From positions 95,206-147,388 of the forward strand of contig NZ_LODI01000035.1 of assembly GCF_001468485.1 (NCBI RefSeq): a stretch of DNA of 52,183 nt, in the 5' to 3' direction. A program made the position numbers and the translations under genes. The DNA comes from Pseudoalteromonas sp. H71 (lineage in GTDB: Bacteria > Pseudomonadota > Gammaproteobacteria > Enterobacterales > Alteromonadaceae). Numbering within the stretch: the stretch's first letter is position 1; each line of letters starts with the position of its first letter. Of this stretch, positions 20,463 to 28,812 are shown piece after piece. The notes beneath the pieces were generated by a model. The model had not been told where the DNA came from, did no database searches, and saw nothing but the letters and a program-made list of their open reading frames with translations.

Positions 20463-20628
20463 TTCACAGTGTTTTGTGAATAATAGTTAAAAAAGTACAA
20501 AAAAGCTAATAATTCACAATATTTTGTGAATTATAGCGAAAGTTAACTCAGTAAAGGATAAATCCACAGTATTTTGTGAATTAGTAAATTAATAGGAATG
20601 AACCTAATAAATTCACAATAACTATGAA
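20463..20628. promoter_or_regulatory. Array of four 18-bp palindromes at 50-bp spacing upstream of HipB-like gene
   Basis: TTCACA-N6-TGTGAA palindromes occur at 20463-20480, 20513-20530 and 20563-20580 (first half TCCACA), with a weaker copy at 20612-20628 (TTCACAATAACTATGAA). Starts are 50, 50 and 49 bp apart, close to five helical turns, so bound dimers would stack on one face of the DNA. The location directly upstream of the regulator gene makes this its likely operator region. The rest of the gap to 20854 holds the repeat at 20653-20685 and no gene. Confidence 0.75.
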
Positions 20629-20652
20629 TTTAGGTAATTGAAAATTTCATTC

Positions 20653-20685
20653 TCTTTTTAATCAAAATGGTGCGGAGGTTTACAA
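20653..20685 (+). repeat. ~30-bp repeat bordering the ATPase-TOPRIM cassette
   Basis: TTTTTAATCAAAATGGTGCG followed by GAGGTTTACAAAG. Related copies are at about 17154-17185 (left side of the cassette) and 24783-24810 (after mesD), all in the same orientation. Similarity between the first two continues weakly for about 30 bp (TAG, TTTGG and GCGAAAC/ACGAAAC elements). The left and mesD copies overlap terminator T-runs. They may be remnants of a repeat family or a target site. Confidence 0.5.
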
Positions 20686-20854
20686 AGCGTAGTTTGGGTA
20701 GAGTGTAACGAAACTGGACAAGGGAAAGGCGGCTTTGCTCAATAGCAATGCGCTAAAGGCTCAATAGGCAATAATTGAATCGTTTATTACTAAAGATGGC
20801 TTGGTATTTAAGAGGCATTAAAAAAGTAGCATCCTTGCTACTACAAGTGCGATA

Positions 20855-21166
20855 TTAACTGCTTGGTTGCGAAGGTTGATACTTATTAACGAGAATGTGT
20901 TGTAAATTTTTAAGTGCCCGCTTTATCGCTTGCAGCATACTTCTTCCCTTTGTATTTACATTAATACTGGGTAGCCCAGGTAAAAGAATATTAATTTTGC
21001 ATTGCTGCAAAGTGCCGTGACGTTCACTCGAAAGATCATTTATTTGAATCTCTACTTTACGAATATTTAAAGTATGTTTTGCCAATTGGCTTTTTATCAA
21101 CTTCAAAAGCGACATCTTTTCACTTGCGTTAATTATCTTGTTTTTAACTGTAAGTTTTAGCTTCAT
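20855..21166 (-). CDS. HPF/RaiA-like small protein
   Basis: A 103-residue basic protein. The segment VEIQINDLSSERHG followed by CKINILLPGL, then GRSMLQAIKRALKNLQHIL, resembles the beta-strand/helix layout of ribosome hibernation factors (HPF/YfiA/RaiA fold), of the short variants found outside the rpoN locus. It lacks the C-terminal dimerisation domain of long HPF. A role in ribosome silencing under stress is inferred only from this resemblance. It is divergent from the nhaR-like gene, with about 110 bp between them. Confidence 0.55.
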   Translation of the reverse strand: MKLKLTVKNKIINASEKMSLLKLIKSQLAKHTLNIRKVEIQINDLSSERHGTLQQCKINILLPGLPSINVNTKGRSMLQAIKRALKNLQHILVNKYQPSQPSS

Positions 21167-21275
21167 GCAATGACACCTTTTAATAGTAACTATGTTGCAG
21201 GCATGACTGTAATCTACTAACTTAGTGACAAAGGAAAAAGCTGATTATTTCTTATTTTAAAACAGGTATTTTCGA

Positions 21276-22169
21276 ATGATTACCAACATCAACTACAATC
21301 ACTTATATTATTTTTGGCAGGTTAGTAAGCACGGCAGTATTGCAGCGGCGAGCAAAATACTTAATTTAACGCCGCAAACGGTCAGCTCGCAAATTACTAA
21401 CTTAGAGCAACGATTAGGAAAACCACTGTTTGTTCGCCAAGGGCGAGGCCTCCAGTTAACGGAGTTTGGCCATGTAACCCAGCAATACACCAATGATATG
21501 TTTGCTATTGCTCACGAATGGCTAGAAACCACGCAAGGTGATACCACGCAATACTCACGAACATTAAAAGTGGGTATTTCAGATGTGTTACCCAAATCAC
21601 TGGTGTCGAAGTGGCTAGCGCCTTTAATAAATAACGAGCGTATAACCAACTTACACTGTATTGATGGCCAACAAGATGAACTGCTGGCACAAATGGCGAT
21701 TCATAAGCTCGACTTAGTGTTAGCCGATAAACCACTCGATACTACTTTGCCATTTAAGGCGTTTTGCCATGAAATAGGTAAAAGCCAAATCGCTCTTTTT
21801 GGTAACGAAACATGGCATTCGCAATTACATAAGCAGTTTCCGCAGTCTTTAAACAACAAGCCTTTAGTGCTCCCCGCAAAAGAAAGCCCCGTCGCACGTG
21901 CTATTTATTATTGGCTACAAGAACACCAGATTGAAATGACAATAGCAGGCCATGTTGACGACAGCGCATTAATGAAATCGCTTGGCGAGCAAGGGTTTGG
22001 TATATTCCCCGCGCCAATTTTAGTAAGAGCCGAAGTAGAGCGCCATTACGACGTTAATTACATTGGTACAATTAATAATGTTTATCAGCATTATTATGCC
22101 TTTACACCCGATAGGCTCATTAAAGACAGTATTTATGATGAATTTATAAAGCACGCTCAAACAACGTAA
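21276..22169 (+). CDS. nhaR: LysR-family regulator, NhaR-like
   Basis: A 297-residue LysR-type regulator. Its N-terminus (NYNHLYYFWQVSKHGSIAAA) and the HTH part PQTVSSQITNLEQRLGK match NhaR, the sodium-responsive activator of the NhaA Na+/H+ antiporter. ALMKSLGEQGFGIFPAP in the effector domain is also NhaR-like. No nhaA is next to it, so its target lies elsewhere or has changed. The gene is monocistronic and followed by a 511-bp gap. Confidence 0.75.
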   Translation: MITNINYNHLYYFWQVSKHGSIAAASKILNLTPQTVSSQITNLEQRLGKPLFVRQGRGLQLTEFGHVTQQYTNDMFAIAHEWLETTQGDTTQYSRTLKVGISDVLPKSLVSKWLAPLINNERITNLHCIDGQQDELLAQMAIHKLDLVLADKPLDTTLPFKAFCHEIGKSQIALFGNETWHSQLHKQFPQSLNNKPLVLPAKESPVARAIYYWLQEHQIEMTIAGHVDDSALMKSLGEQGFGIFPAPILVRAEVERHYDVNYIGTINNVYQHYYAFTPDRLIKDSIYDEFIKHAQTT

Positions 22170-22680
22170 GCTTATCGCTATTCGTCATGTACATATTAGT
22201 TGGCTTAATTAAGAGCTCTATTTTTAAATACAAAATGGTATTTATAACAAAGTAAAAACTTCGTCGTTTAGCTTTATATTAAACTTTCACCGCGGGTCAT
22301 GTGATGATTAAATTATTGAATTAATTGTTTTTTATTGCATGGCAAGCCTGCCAGCACCAACCATAAGCTCGTTCTAAAAGTATTGAATATTATTCAGGCT
22401 TTATATGAATAAACTGCATGGCTTGTTATTTTAAATAGAAATCTAGATGGCTAAAAGGTGTTTTACCTCTTATCACTTATCAATCAGAGCTGTTAATTTA
22501 GTTAATTCACTTAAGCGTGAATCTCGCTCATGTTTTACCTGAAATAAACCCGTTTTTCTTCATGCTACATACCGCGTATAAATTTATTAACTCTGCAAAG
22601 CAGCACGACTGCTTAACCGTTATATCGGTTTACAGCCAGTTAATAAAAGCAGTAACAACTGAAATTGAAAGGATACGGCT
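22170..22680. other. 511-bp intergenic region upstream of mesX
   Basis: No convincing gene was found. An inverted repeat ATTCAC-N6-GTGAAT lies at 22505-22522 and could be a regulator site. No MetJ box (tandem AGACGTCT) and no SAM or cobalamin riboswitch structure could be recognised by eye. The mesX ribosome-binding site GAAAGGA lies just before 22681. Confidence 0.4.
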
Positions 22681-23655
22681 ATGAGCACTGAGCTTACATT
22701 TACGATTAAAAGCACTAACTTGGATGAAAACTACCATCCATCAAATAACACACGTATTACGACCAACTTCGCTAATTTAGCAAGGGGTGAAAGTCGCCAA
22801 CAAAACCTGCGTAATACCCTAAAAATGATCAACAACCGCTTTAATGCACTGGCCAGTTGGGATAACCCACAAGGGGATCGTTACGAGGTTGAGCTCAAGA
22901 TCATTTCGGTTGATTTAGACATTGCATGCAGTGGTCAGGCATTTCCGTCAATTGAGGTATTAAAAACTAATATTATTGACAGCCAAACCAACGAGCGAAT
23001 TGAAGGCATGGTGGGTAATAACTTTTCATCGTATGTGCGCGACTACGACTTTAGCGTGTTATTGCTTGAGCATAACAAAAGCAAACCGCAATTTAGTATC
23101 CCCGATAACTTTGGTGACTTACACGGCAAGTTGTTTAAATGCTTTGTAAACTCAAATACCTATAAACAGCACTTTAAAAAGCCGCCAGTTATTTGTTTAA
23201 GCGTGTCTGATAACAAAACCTATCAGCAAACCGAAAACTTACACCCCATTTTAGGCGTAGAGTATCAGCCTAATGAGCCGTCGTTAACTGAGCAATATTT
23301 TAAAAAAATGGGCTTACAAGTGCGCTACTTTATGCCACCAAACAGCGTTGCACCGTTAGCGTTTTACTTTTTTGGTGATCTACTTAACGACTACAGCAAC
23401 CTTGAACTAATTAGCACCATTAGCACCATGGAAACGTTTCAAAAAATTTATCGTCCAGAAATTTATAACGCCAACGCCGCCGCAGGTAGCCGTTATAAAC
23501 CTAATTTAAAAAATGACGACCATTCATTAACGCAAATTGTGTATGACCGCGCAGAGCGAGGTCAATTAGCGGTTGAGCAAGGTAAATTTACCGAGCAGCA
23601 CTTTATTAAGCCTTATCAGTCAGTGCTGCAGCAGTTCTCAGCAAGTATCGCTTAA
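22681..23655 (+). CDS. mesX: MesX (DUF1852), partner of folate-independent methionine synthase
   Basis: A 324-residue protein of the DUF1852 family. In organisms with the MesD type of methionine synthase, the adjacent DUF1852 protein MesX is required for activity together with oxygen. Its biochemical role (methyl donor handling or oxygenase-like function) is not settled to my knowledge. Recognisable conserved stretches are NFANLARGESRQQNLRNTL, SNTYKQHF and RYFMPPNSVAPLAFYF. It is soluble, with no signal peptide. mesD starts 31 bp after its stop, forming a two-gene operon. The identification rests on family recognition plus the neighbouring core-MetE gene. Confidence 0.85.
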   Translation: MSTELTFTIKSTNLDENYHPSNNTRITTNFANLARGESRQQNLRNTLKMINNRFNALASWDNPQGDRYEVELKIISVDLDIACSGQAFPSIEVLKTNIIDSQTNERIEGMVGNNFSSYVRDYDFSVLLLEHNKSKPQFSIPDNFGDLHGKLFKCFVNSNTYKQHFKKPPVICLSVSDNKTYQQTENLHPILGVEYQPNEPSLTEQYFKKMGLQVRYFMPPNSVAPLAFYFFGDLLNDYSNLELISTISTMETFQKIYRPEIYNANAAAGSRYKPNLKNDDHSLTQIVYDRAERGQLAVEQGKFTEQHFIKPYQSVLQQFSASIA

Positions 23656-23686
23656 TCACACAACAAAATTAAAGGCAGCATTTATT

Positions 23687-24727
23687 ATGAAAAAACTATT
23701 ACCCACTTCATCAGCAGGCAGCTTGCCAAAACCGTCATGGCTTGCTGAGCCCGAAACCTTATGGTCACCGTGGAAATTACAAGGCAGTGAGCTGGTAGAT
23801 GGCAAACACGACGCCCTGCGTATTTCCCTGCACGAGCAACAAACCGCAGGCGTAGATATAGTTAGCGATGGCGAACAAACCCGCCAACACTTTGTAACCA
23901 CCTTTATTGAACATTTAAATGGCGTTGATTTTGAAAACCGTAAAACAGTTAAAATTCGTGACCGTTACGACGCCAGCGTACCCACAGTGGTTGGCCCTGT
24001 GTCTCGCACTAAATCGGTATTTGTTGAAGACGCCAAGTTTTTACGTCAGCAAACCAGCCAACCAATTAAATGGGCACTGCCTGGGCCAATGACCATGATC
24101 GACACCCTGTATGACGATCACTATAAAAGCCGTCAAAAACTAGCTTGGGAATTTGCTAAAATACTCAACCAAGAAGCCAAAGAGCTAGAAGCCGCTGGGG
24201 TTGATATAATTCAATTTGATGAGCCCGCTTTTAACGTGTTTTTTGACGAAGTAAACGACTGGGGGATAGCCTGCCTAGAGCGAGCCATAGAAGGGTTAAA
24301 ATGCGAAACCGCCGTGCATATTTGTTACGGCTACGGCATTAAAGCCAACACCGATTGGAAGAAAACCCTCGGCACCGAGTGGCGACAATACGAAGAAGTA
24401 TTCCCTAAGCTGCAAAAATCGAATATTGATATTATTTCGCTCGAATGCCAAAACTCACATGTACCCATTGAGCTACTAGAACTGGTACGCGGTAAAAAAA
24501 TAATGGTGGGCGCAATTGATGTAGCCACCAATACCATAGAAACTCCCGAAGAGGTGGCAAAAACTTTACGCGAAGCGCTTAAATATGTAGATGCCGACAA
24601 ACTCTACCCCTGCACCAATTGCGGCATGGCACCCCTACCGCGCGACATCGCAAACGGCAAACTCAACGCTTTAAGCAAAGGCGCAGAGCTAGTACGTAAC
24701 GAGCTATTAGCAGCAAATGTTGCTTAA
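23687..24727 (+). CDS. mesD: MesD, core-MetE-type folate-independent methionine synthase
   Basis: A 346-residue protein corresponding only to the catalytic C-terminal barrel of cobalamin-independent MetE. It contains SDGEQTRQHF, the IQFDEPAF segment and the zinc ligands H in VHICYG and C in YPCTNCGMAPLPR. It lacks the N-terminal half that binds the folate polyglutamate in MetE, so the methyl donor must differ. The paired DUF1852 gene identifies it as the MesD group. ATG 23687 is preceded by AAAGGCAG and matches the homologous start MKKLLPTSSAGSLPKP; the frame is open back to 23573, overlapping mesX. A strong terminator follows at 24751-24787. Confidence 0.9.
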   Translation: MKKLLPTSSAGSLPKPSWLAEPETLWSPWKLQGSELVDGKHDALRISLHEQQTAGVDIVSDGEQTRQHFVTTFIEHLNGVDFENRKTVKIRDRYDASVPTVVGPVSRTKSVFVEDAKFLRQQTSQPIKWALPGPMTMIDTLYDDHYKSRQKLAWEFAKILNQEAKELEAAGVDIIQFDEPAFNVFFDEVNDWGIACLERAIEGLKCETAVHICYGYGIKANTDWKKTLGTEWRQYEEVFPKLQKSNIDIISLECQNSHVPIELLELVRGKKIMVGAIDVATNTIETPEEVAKTLREALKYVDADKLYPCTNCGMAPLPRDIANGKLNALSKGAELVRNELLAANVA

Positions 24728-24750
24728 TTTTTGTTACAGCTGATGCAAAA

Positions 24751-24787
24751 AGCCACACTTTTACACATGTTGAAGTGTGGCTTTTTT
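24751..24787 (+). terminator. Terminator of mesX-mesD operon
   Basis: AGCCACACTT (24751-24760) pairs with AAGTGTGGCT (24773-24782), followed by six T. Confidence 0.9.
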
Positions 24788-24979
24788 AATCAAAATGGTG
24801 AGGGGGGTTACAGTTAAAATGCAAGGTTAAAGGCAAAAGGTGTTAGGTAAAAGGTTTAAGTTCGTTGAGTGTTGGTTGGATTTAGAGCAACAAACCTAGT
24901 AAAAATAGTTAAATTTAACCGAGCCGTAAGGTAGTACTGGTTGAGTGGAAAGTGCCTCTTGCAGACTATCAGGATCTAT

Positions 24980-25005
24980 AATGTCTGAAGTCAAGATTTG
25001 ACCCC
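24980..25005 (+). repeat. 26-bp sequence also present at 41109-41134
   Basis: An exact 26-bp match beginning AATGTCTGAAGTCAAG and ending ATTTGACCCC is found here and at 41109-41134, both in degraded intergenic zones. Here it lies directly in front of an IS3 transposase fragment. It is probably a remnant of a mobile-element end or a dispersed repeat. Confidence 0.6.
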
Positions 25006-25031
25006 CTTTGACTGACCCTCTGACTTCTTGA

Positions 25032-25192
25032 GGTAATACTGTCATAGAGCGCTTTTTTGGTAATTTAAAGCATGATTGGTTATTCAAAGTACATCAGTCA
25101 ACGAGAGTGTTTATGAAAAAGGCGTGGCTGCATACATTAAATATAACAACTTAGAGCGCCTGCATTCAGCGAAGAATGATCTATCGCTTTGA
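25032..25192 (+). pseudogene. IS3-family transposase C-terminal remnant
   Basis: Reading from 25032 gives VIERFFGNLKHDWLFKVHQS, the well-known end of IS3-type integrase-core transposases. Near 25112-25118, in a run of A, the frame shifts. The other frame then continues with GVAAYIKYNNLERLHSAKND and stops at 25190-25192. Only the last ~54 codons remain, without the DDE catalytic Asp residues. This is a dead fragment. The rest of the gap 24788-25294 holds no other recognised gene. Confidence 0.85.
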
Positions 25193-25294
25193 AAGTTTAA
25201 AATTATCAAGTTAAATTTTCCAGCTTTAGTTGAAAAGAACTGGTTCAAAGTCTAGTGTTTAAGGGATTAAGTAAAGCATGTTTAAGGAAAGTTC

Positions 25295-26530
25295 ATGAAT
25301 ATATTAAAAATAAAAATTATCGTAGCATTTTGCTTTACCTTTTTCTTTATAAACAAAGTATATGCAAGCGGTCTTACCGCGGCATACTCATGTTCAAACT
25401 GTGATTATCAGGGGGCAGTAAACCTCGCTCAGAGTTTGTATATTAGTCCGAATTGTAATGAAGAAAATCTACAAGGTGGTCAAATATTTTTAGGAACAAC
25501 TACTTTTCAGTGTTACAGCAATCCTAGAACGCTCATCATTGCAAATCCAATTACAAGAGACGCATTCAAATTTGTGGTGACTACTGAACAAGTTTCTAGT
25601 TTTAGCAATACTTACAACGTTCTTGTTAGTGATCAAGTATTGACCGTGACAGAATCGCAAGCATTAGAGACCTTTTACAATATCGATGCAGACTTTAGAG
25701 AGGCCGTAACCTCCTTTGCCGCTACCTCTGTTACGAATTCGCAAGTGCAAAAACAAGAATCCTTTTACAATAAAAATGCATTTGTATTGAACAGCAATGC
25801 GTCAACATTGAATAACAATGAAACAAATTGTGATGTACATCCAGCCAATTTTTTGTTTAACCCATCGTTTGGAAGAGATTTATACGAATCACTTACTAAT
25901 GATATCAGTTCACAAATAGGTTACAGGCAAACGTGGACAGATTTTACGTCTTCTCAATCTATCACCGGTAGCGGATTAACTGTATCTAATAACGGAGTTG
26001 GAATACAAGTAAACTTATCGAGAGATATCAATAAAGTTTATGCATCTCAGGTTTACGGAAGCTCCAATAACTTACTAAACTTTGAAGTAACATATCATGG
26101 TGATACATTTATAGGTGACCGAAGCTTTCAATATACTCCCCCACTTGATATTGGCTATTTGCCGGACAGAGTGCTCAAACTTAATTTTACATTTTTGCCT
26201 GGCTCATCGAGAATTGATGGGTATCCTGTAAGCTTTTTTTCTAGGTCTAATTTAAACTTCCAAAGTGAAGGTATGTCTGAGTGTCTTCAACAAATATTGG
26301 AGCAGAATTCAAACTCAACCCGGAGAATACTCGTTAACCCAGACGGGACAGGCACAGTTGTAGGCGCAAGTGGTACAGGAGGGTCTCTTGATTCAGGTGG
26401 TACTGCTGTCACAATACCTGGTATCTACCGAAATATGGGTGGTTGTCATATTGTCGAGCTTGTTGTAGTGGTAGAGTACCCGGATGGTACTGTTAGCAGC
26501 AGCGTAAGTGCTAGATGGTTAGATTGTTAA
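25295..26530 (+). CDS. Exported cysteine-containing protein of unknown function
   Basis: A 411-residue protein with a signal peptide (MNILKIKIIVAFCFTFFFIN, cleavage after about YAS). The mature protein starts with a cysteine cluster (SCSNCDYQG) and is rich in N, S and T. It has a serine/glycine linker GASGTGGSLDSGGTA (about 356-370) before a C-terminal cysteine-bounded domain (CHIVELVVVVEYPDG to WLDC). No family was recognised. The N-terminal cysteine pairs and the C-terminal Cys suggest disulphide bonding outside the cytoplasm. It follows an IS remnant, and its AT-rich composition hints at acquisition. Confidence 0.65.
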   Translation: MNILKIKIIVAFCFTFFFINKVYASGLTAAYSCSNCDYQGAVNLAQSLYISPNCNEENLQGGQIFLGTTTFQCYSNPRTLIIANPITRDAFKFVVTTEQVSSFSNTYNVLVSDQVLTVTESQALETFYNIDADFREAVTSFAATSVTNSQVQKQESFYNKNAFVLNSNASTLNNNETNCDVHPANFLFNPSFGRDLYESLTNDISSQIGYRQTWTDFTSSQSITGSGLTVSNNGVGIQVNLSRDINKVYASQVYGSSNNLLNFEVTYHGDTFIGDRSFQYTPPLDIGYLPDRVLKLNFTFLPGSSRIDGYPVSFFSRSNLNFQSEGMSECLQQILEQNSNSTRRILVNPDGTGTVVGASGTGGSLDSGGTAVTIPGIYRNMGGCHIVELVVVVEYPDGTVSSSVSARWLDC

Positions 26531-26955
26531 AGGTCTTTGCCGAATAACGTCATGATTGTTGAAAAGCATTTGTGCGAAGTTAGTTAGCAATCATAGCGTT
26601 TGAATCTTAGGACTGTATCCAAGTGTTCTTATCATTTAAACTCACTTTAAATATGACTACGCACTCAGTAATGACATCGATTGGTGTGAATATGCATCAT
26701 TCACGCATATGAATTAAGTCAGTTTAATTAAAACCAAAGCGGTCAAAAACTAAAGGGATCAGACCAAAGAGAGACAAAAAAGTTATTTGCCAACCAGTTT
26801 TTCTTATTTTAACTTTTAGGTAAAGGCTAATACGCTGGGGGCGACTTTTGTAATTTACTTTTTAAAGTTGCTAGTTAGCTAGCAAGGTGAGCCTTATGAA
26901 AATAAGATTGGCTAACCGCTAACCGCTAACTATTAACCTTAACGCCTTCTTTGTA
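26531..26955. other. Intergenic region with short repeats
   Basis: No gene was seen. It contains AAAGGGATCAGACC (about 26753), of a type often left by dispersed repeats, and a hairpin TTGCTAG-TTAG-CTAGCAA (about 26868-26885). A short direct repeat GCTAACC/GCTAACC/GCTAAC lies at about 26911-26931. Confidence 0.4.
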
Positions 26956-27858
26956 TTAATAGCTATCCCAATATGGGGTGTCTCCGAAGTATTTGCTTGA
27001 AAAATCAACAAACGCGCGTACTTTACTCGGTAAAAATTGCCTGTTTGCATACACCATGTAAAGCCCCATAGGCTCGGGTTCAAGGTGTTGTAAAATACGT
27101 ACTACTTTTCCTTGGGCTAATGCCTCTCCTGCAATAAAAGTAGGTTGCATGGCAATGCCGCCGCCTGCTATGGCTGCGTTTAGTAATATATCGCCATTGT
27201 TAGCCACTAAATTACTATTAAGTTTAAACTCACCTTTTAGCTGGTCTACACCTGCAAGCATTTTTGTTGGCTCTGCGTTGGCGTAGCGCAAATAGTTATG
27301 TTGTTGCAGCTCTTGTAATGTAGTGGGTGTGCCGTGCTGTTTTAAATATGCAGGCGATGCAAATACCGCTAACTGTATAGGCGCTATTTTTTTAGCAATA
27401 AGGGATGAGTTTTTTAACACGCCTATACGCAATGCTATATCAATGCCTTGCTCAACTATATCTATAAATTGGTCTGTTAGTTTTAAATCTAACTTTAAAT
27501 TTGGGTACTGTTTTTGAAACTCAACCAGCAGTGGTGCTAAATGCCTTGTACCAAACGACATAGGCGCGCTAATACTTAATACGCCAGATACACTGGTGCT
27601 TAAATTATTAAGAGAGTTTTCCATATCATCAATATCAATAATAACTTGCTGGCAGCGCTTAAAATACTGAACACCCGCTTCGGTAGGGCTTACTTTACGT
27701 GTAGTGCGGTGCAGTAAACGAGTATGTAAATTATCTTCTAGGGCTGAAACATATTTACTAACTAACTGAGGAGAAATATCGAGCTTTTTGGCAGCTTTAG
27801 AAAACGAACCTTCTTGCACAACGGCTAAAAAGGTTTTCATGGTGGTCAGCTTGTCCAT
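26956..27858 (-). CDS. LysR-family transcriptional regulator
   Basis: A 300-residue LysR regulator of the CrgA/AaeR-like branch. The HTH is MKTFLAVVQEGSFSKAAKKL, followed by SALEDNLHTRLLHRTTRKVS. The effector domain is of normal length. Start at 27858 gives MDKLTTMKTF; four extra codons upstream are possible. It is divergent from the DOPA-dioxygenase-like gene at 27962 with about 100 bp between them, so it probably controls that gene. Confidence 0.88.
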   Translation of the reverse strand: MDKLTTMKTFLAVVQEGSFSKAAKKLDISPQLVSKYVSALEDNLHTRLLHRTTRKVSPTEAGVQYFKRCQQVIIDIDDMENSLNNLSTSVSGVLSISAPMSFGTRHLAPLLVEFQKQYPNLKLDLKLTDQFIDIVEQGIDIALRIGVLKNSSLIAKKIAPIQLAVFASPAYLKQHGTPTTLQELQQHNYLRYANAEPTKMLAGVDQLKGEFKLNSNLVANNGDILLNAAIAGGGIAMQPTFIAGEALAQGKVVRILQHLEPEPMGLYMVYANRQFLPSKVRAFVDFSSKYFGDTPYWDSY

Positions 27859-27961
27859 AATTAACAACAATTTGTTTTTAATATATAAATAAATAGCATA
27901 TTTATCGTCAAAATAAAAACCAATATAGTGTTTAAACTCATTGTTAGTTAAGGTTTTTAGT

Positions 27962-28738
27962 ATGACTCAGCCCGCATTATTTTTATCTCATGGCTCACCA
28001 ATAATGGCTATAGAGCAATCGGCTACTGCTAATTTTATAGCGTCTTTGGGGCAGTCACTTAATACACCCACTGCTATTGTGGTTTTTTCAGCGCATTTTG
28101 ATCAAGCAAGCAATATTAAAATTACCGCAGGGGCAGCGCCTAAAACTATTCACGACTTTTATAACTTTCCAGCTCAAATGTACAACATACATTATCGCGC
28201 TCCTGGTTCGCCAAAACTTGCCAATACTATTGCTAATTATTTTAATAGCGAAGGGCTGAATGCGGTACTTGATAAAGAGCAAGGGTGGGATCACGGTGTG
28301 TGGATCCCATTACGTTTAATGTACCCACACGCTAATATTCCTATTGTGCAGGTGTCTATTAATACCCGCTTAGGCGCAAAAACTATGTATAAATATGGCC
28401 AGTTACTTGCTCCGCTTCGTGAGCAAAATATATTAATTATTGGCTCCGGCGGTATTAGCCATAACCTAGCTGAAATATTTAAAACCCCGGCTACCCCAAA
28501 CCGAGTGCCCATGGTAAAAGCATTCACCCATTGGGTTGAACAAACGCTTTTAGCGCACGATATTCCAAAACTATTAAATTACTTAACCGAGGCGCCATTT
28601 GCCTTATTTAACCACCCTACACAAGAGCACTTTTTACCATTATTTGCTGCTATGGGTGCAGGGGGCAGTTACATTGAAAAGATTCATGAGCAAACCGAAA
28701 TGGATATTTTAGCGCTTGATGCATATAAATTTTATTAA
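27962..28738 (+). CDS. ygiD: LigB-type extradiol dioxygenase (4,5-DOPA dioxygenase, YgiD-like)
   Basis: A 258-residue class III extradiol ring-cleavage dioxygenase. The metal-site histidines lie in FLSHGSP near the N-terminus and in QGWDHGVWIPL, with further conserved histidines in GSGGISHNL and FNHPTQEHFLP. This matches the YgiD/DODA family, which opens catechol rings such as L-DOPA using a divalent metal. I chose ATG 27962, which gives the standard MTQPALFLSHGSP start; the frame extends to 27941. The divergent LysR at 26956-27858 is the likely regulator. Confidence 0.88.
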   Translation: MTQPALFLSHGSPIMAIEQSATANFIASLGQSLNTPTAIVVFSAHFDQASNIKITAGAAPKTIHDFYNFPAQMYNIHYRAPGSPKLANTIANYFNSEGLNAVLDKEQGWDHGVWIPLRLMYPHANIPIVQVSINTRLGAKTMYKYGQLLAPLREQNILIIGSGGISHNLAEIFKTPATPNRVPMVKAFTHWVEQTLLAHDIPKLLNYLTEAPFALFNHPTQEHFLPLFAAMGAGGSYIEKIHEQTEMDILALDAYKFY

Positions 28739-28812
28739 TTTGAGCAAGTGTTCAAATTAAGTTAAGCTGGTAGTCACTAATCTACAAGTATCTTAAATTT
28801 TTGGGAGTAAAC

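Noticed and set aside
22170..22680. SAM or cobalamin riboswitch before mesX
   Set aside because: No consensus core such as the SAM-I or B12-box elements could be found by eye.
24896..25087. 63-codon minus-strand frame over the IS3 remnant
   Set aside because: It is antisense to recognisable transposase sequence and has no family resemblance.
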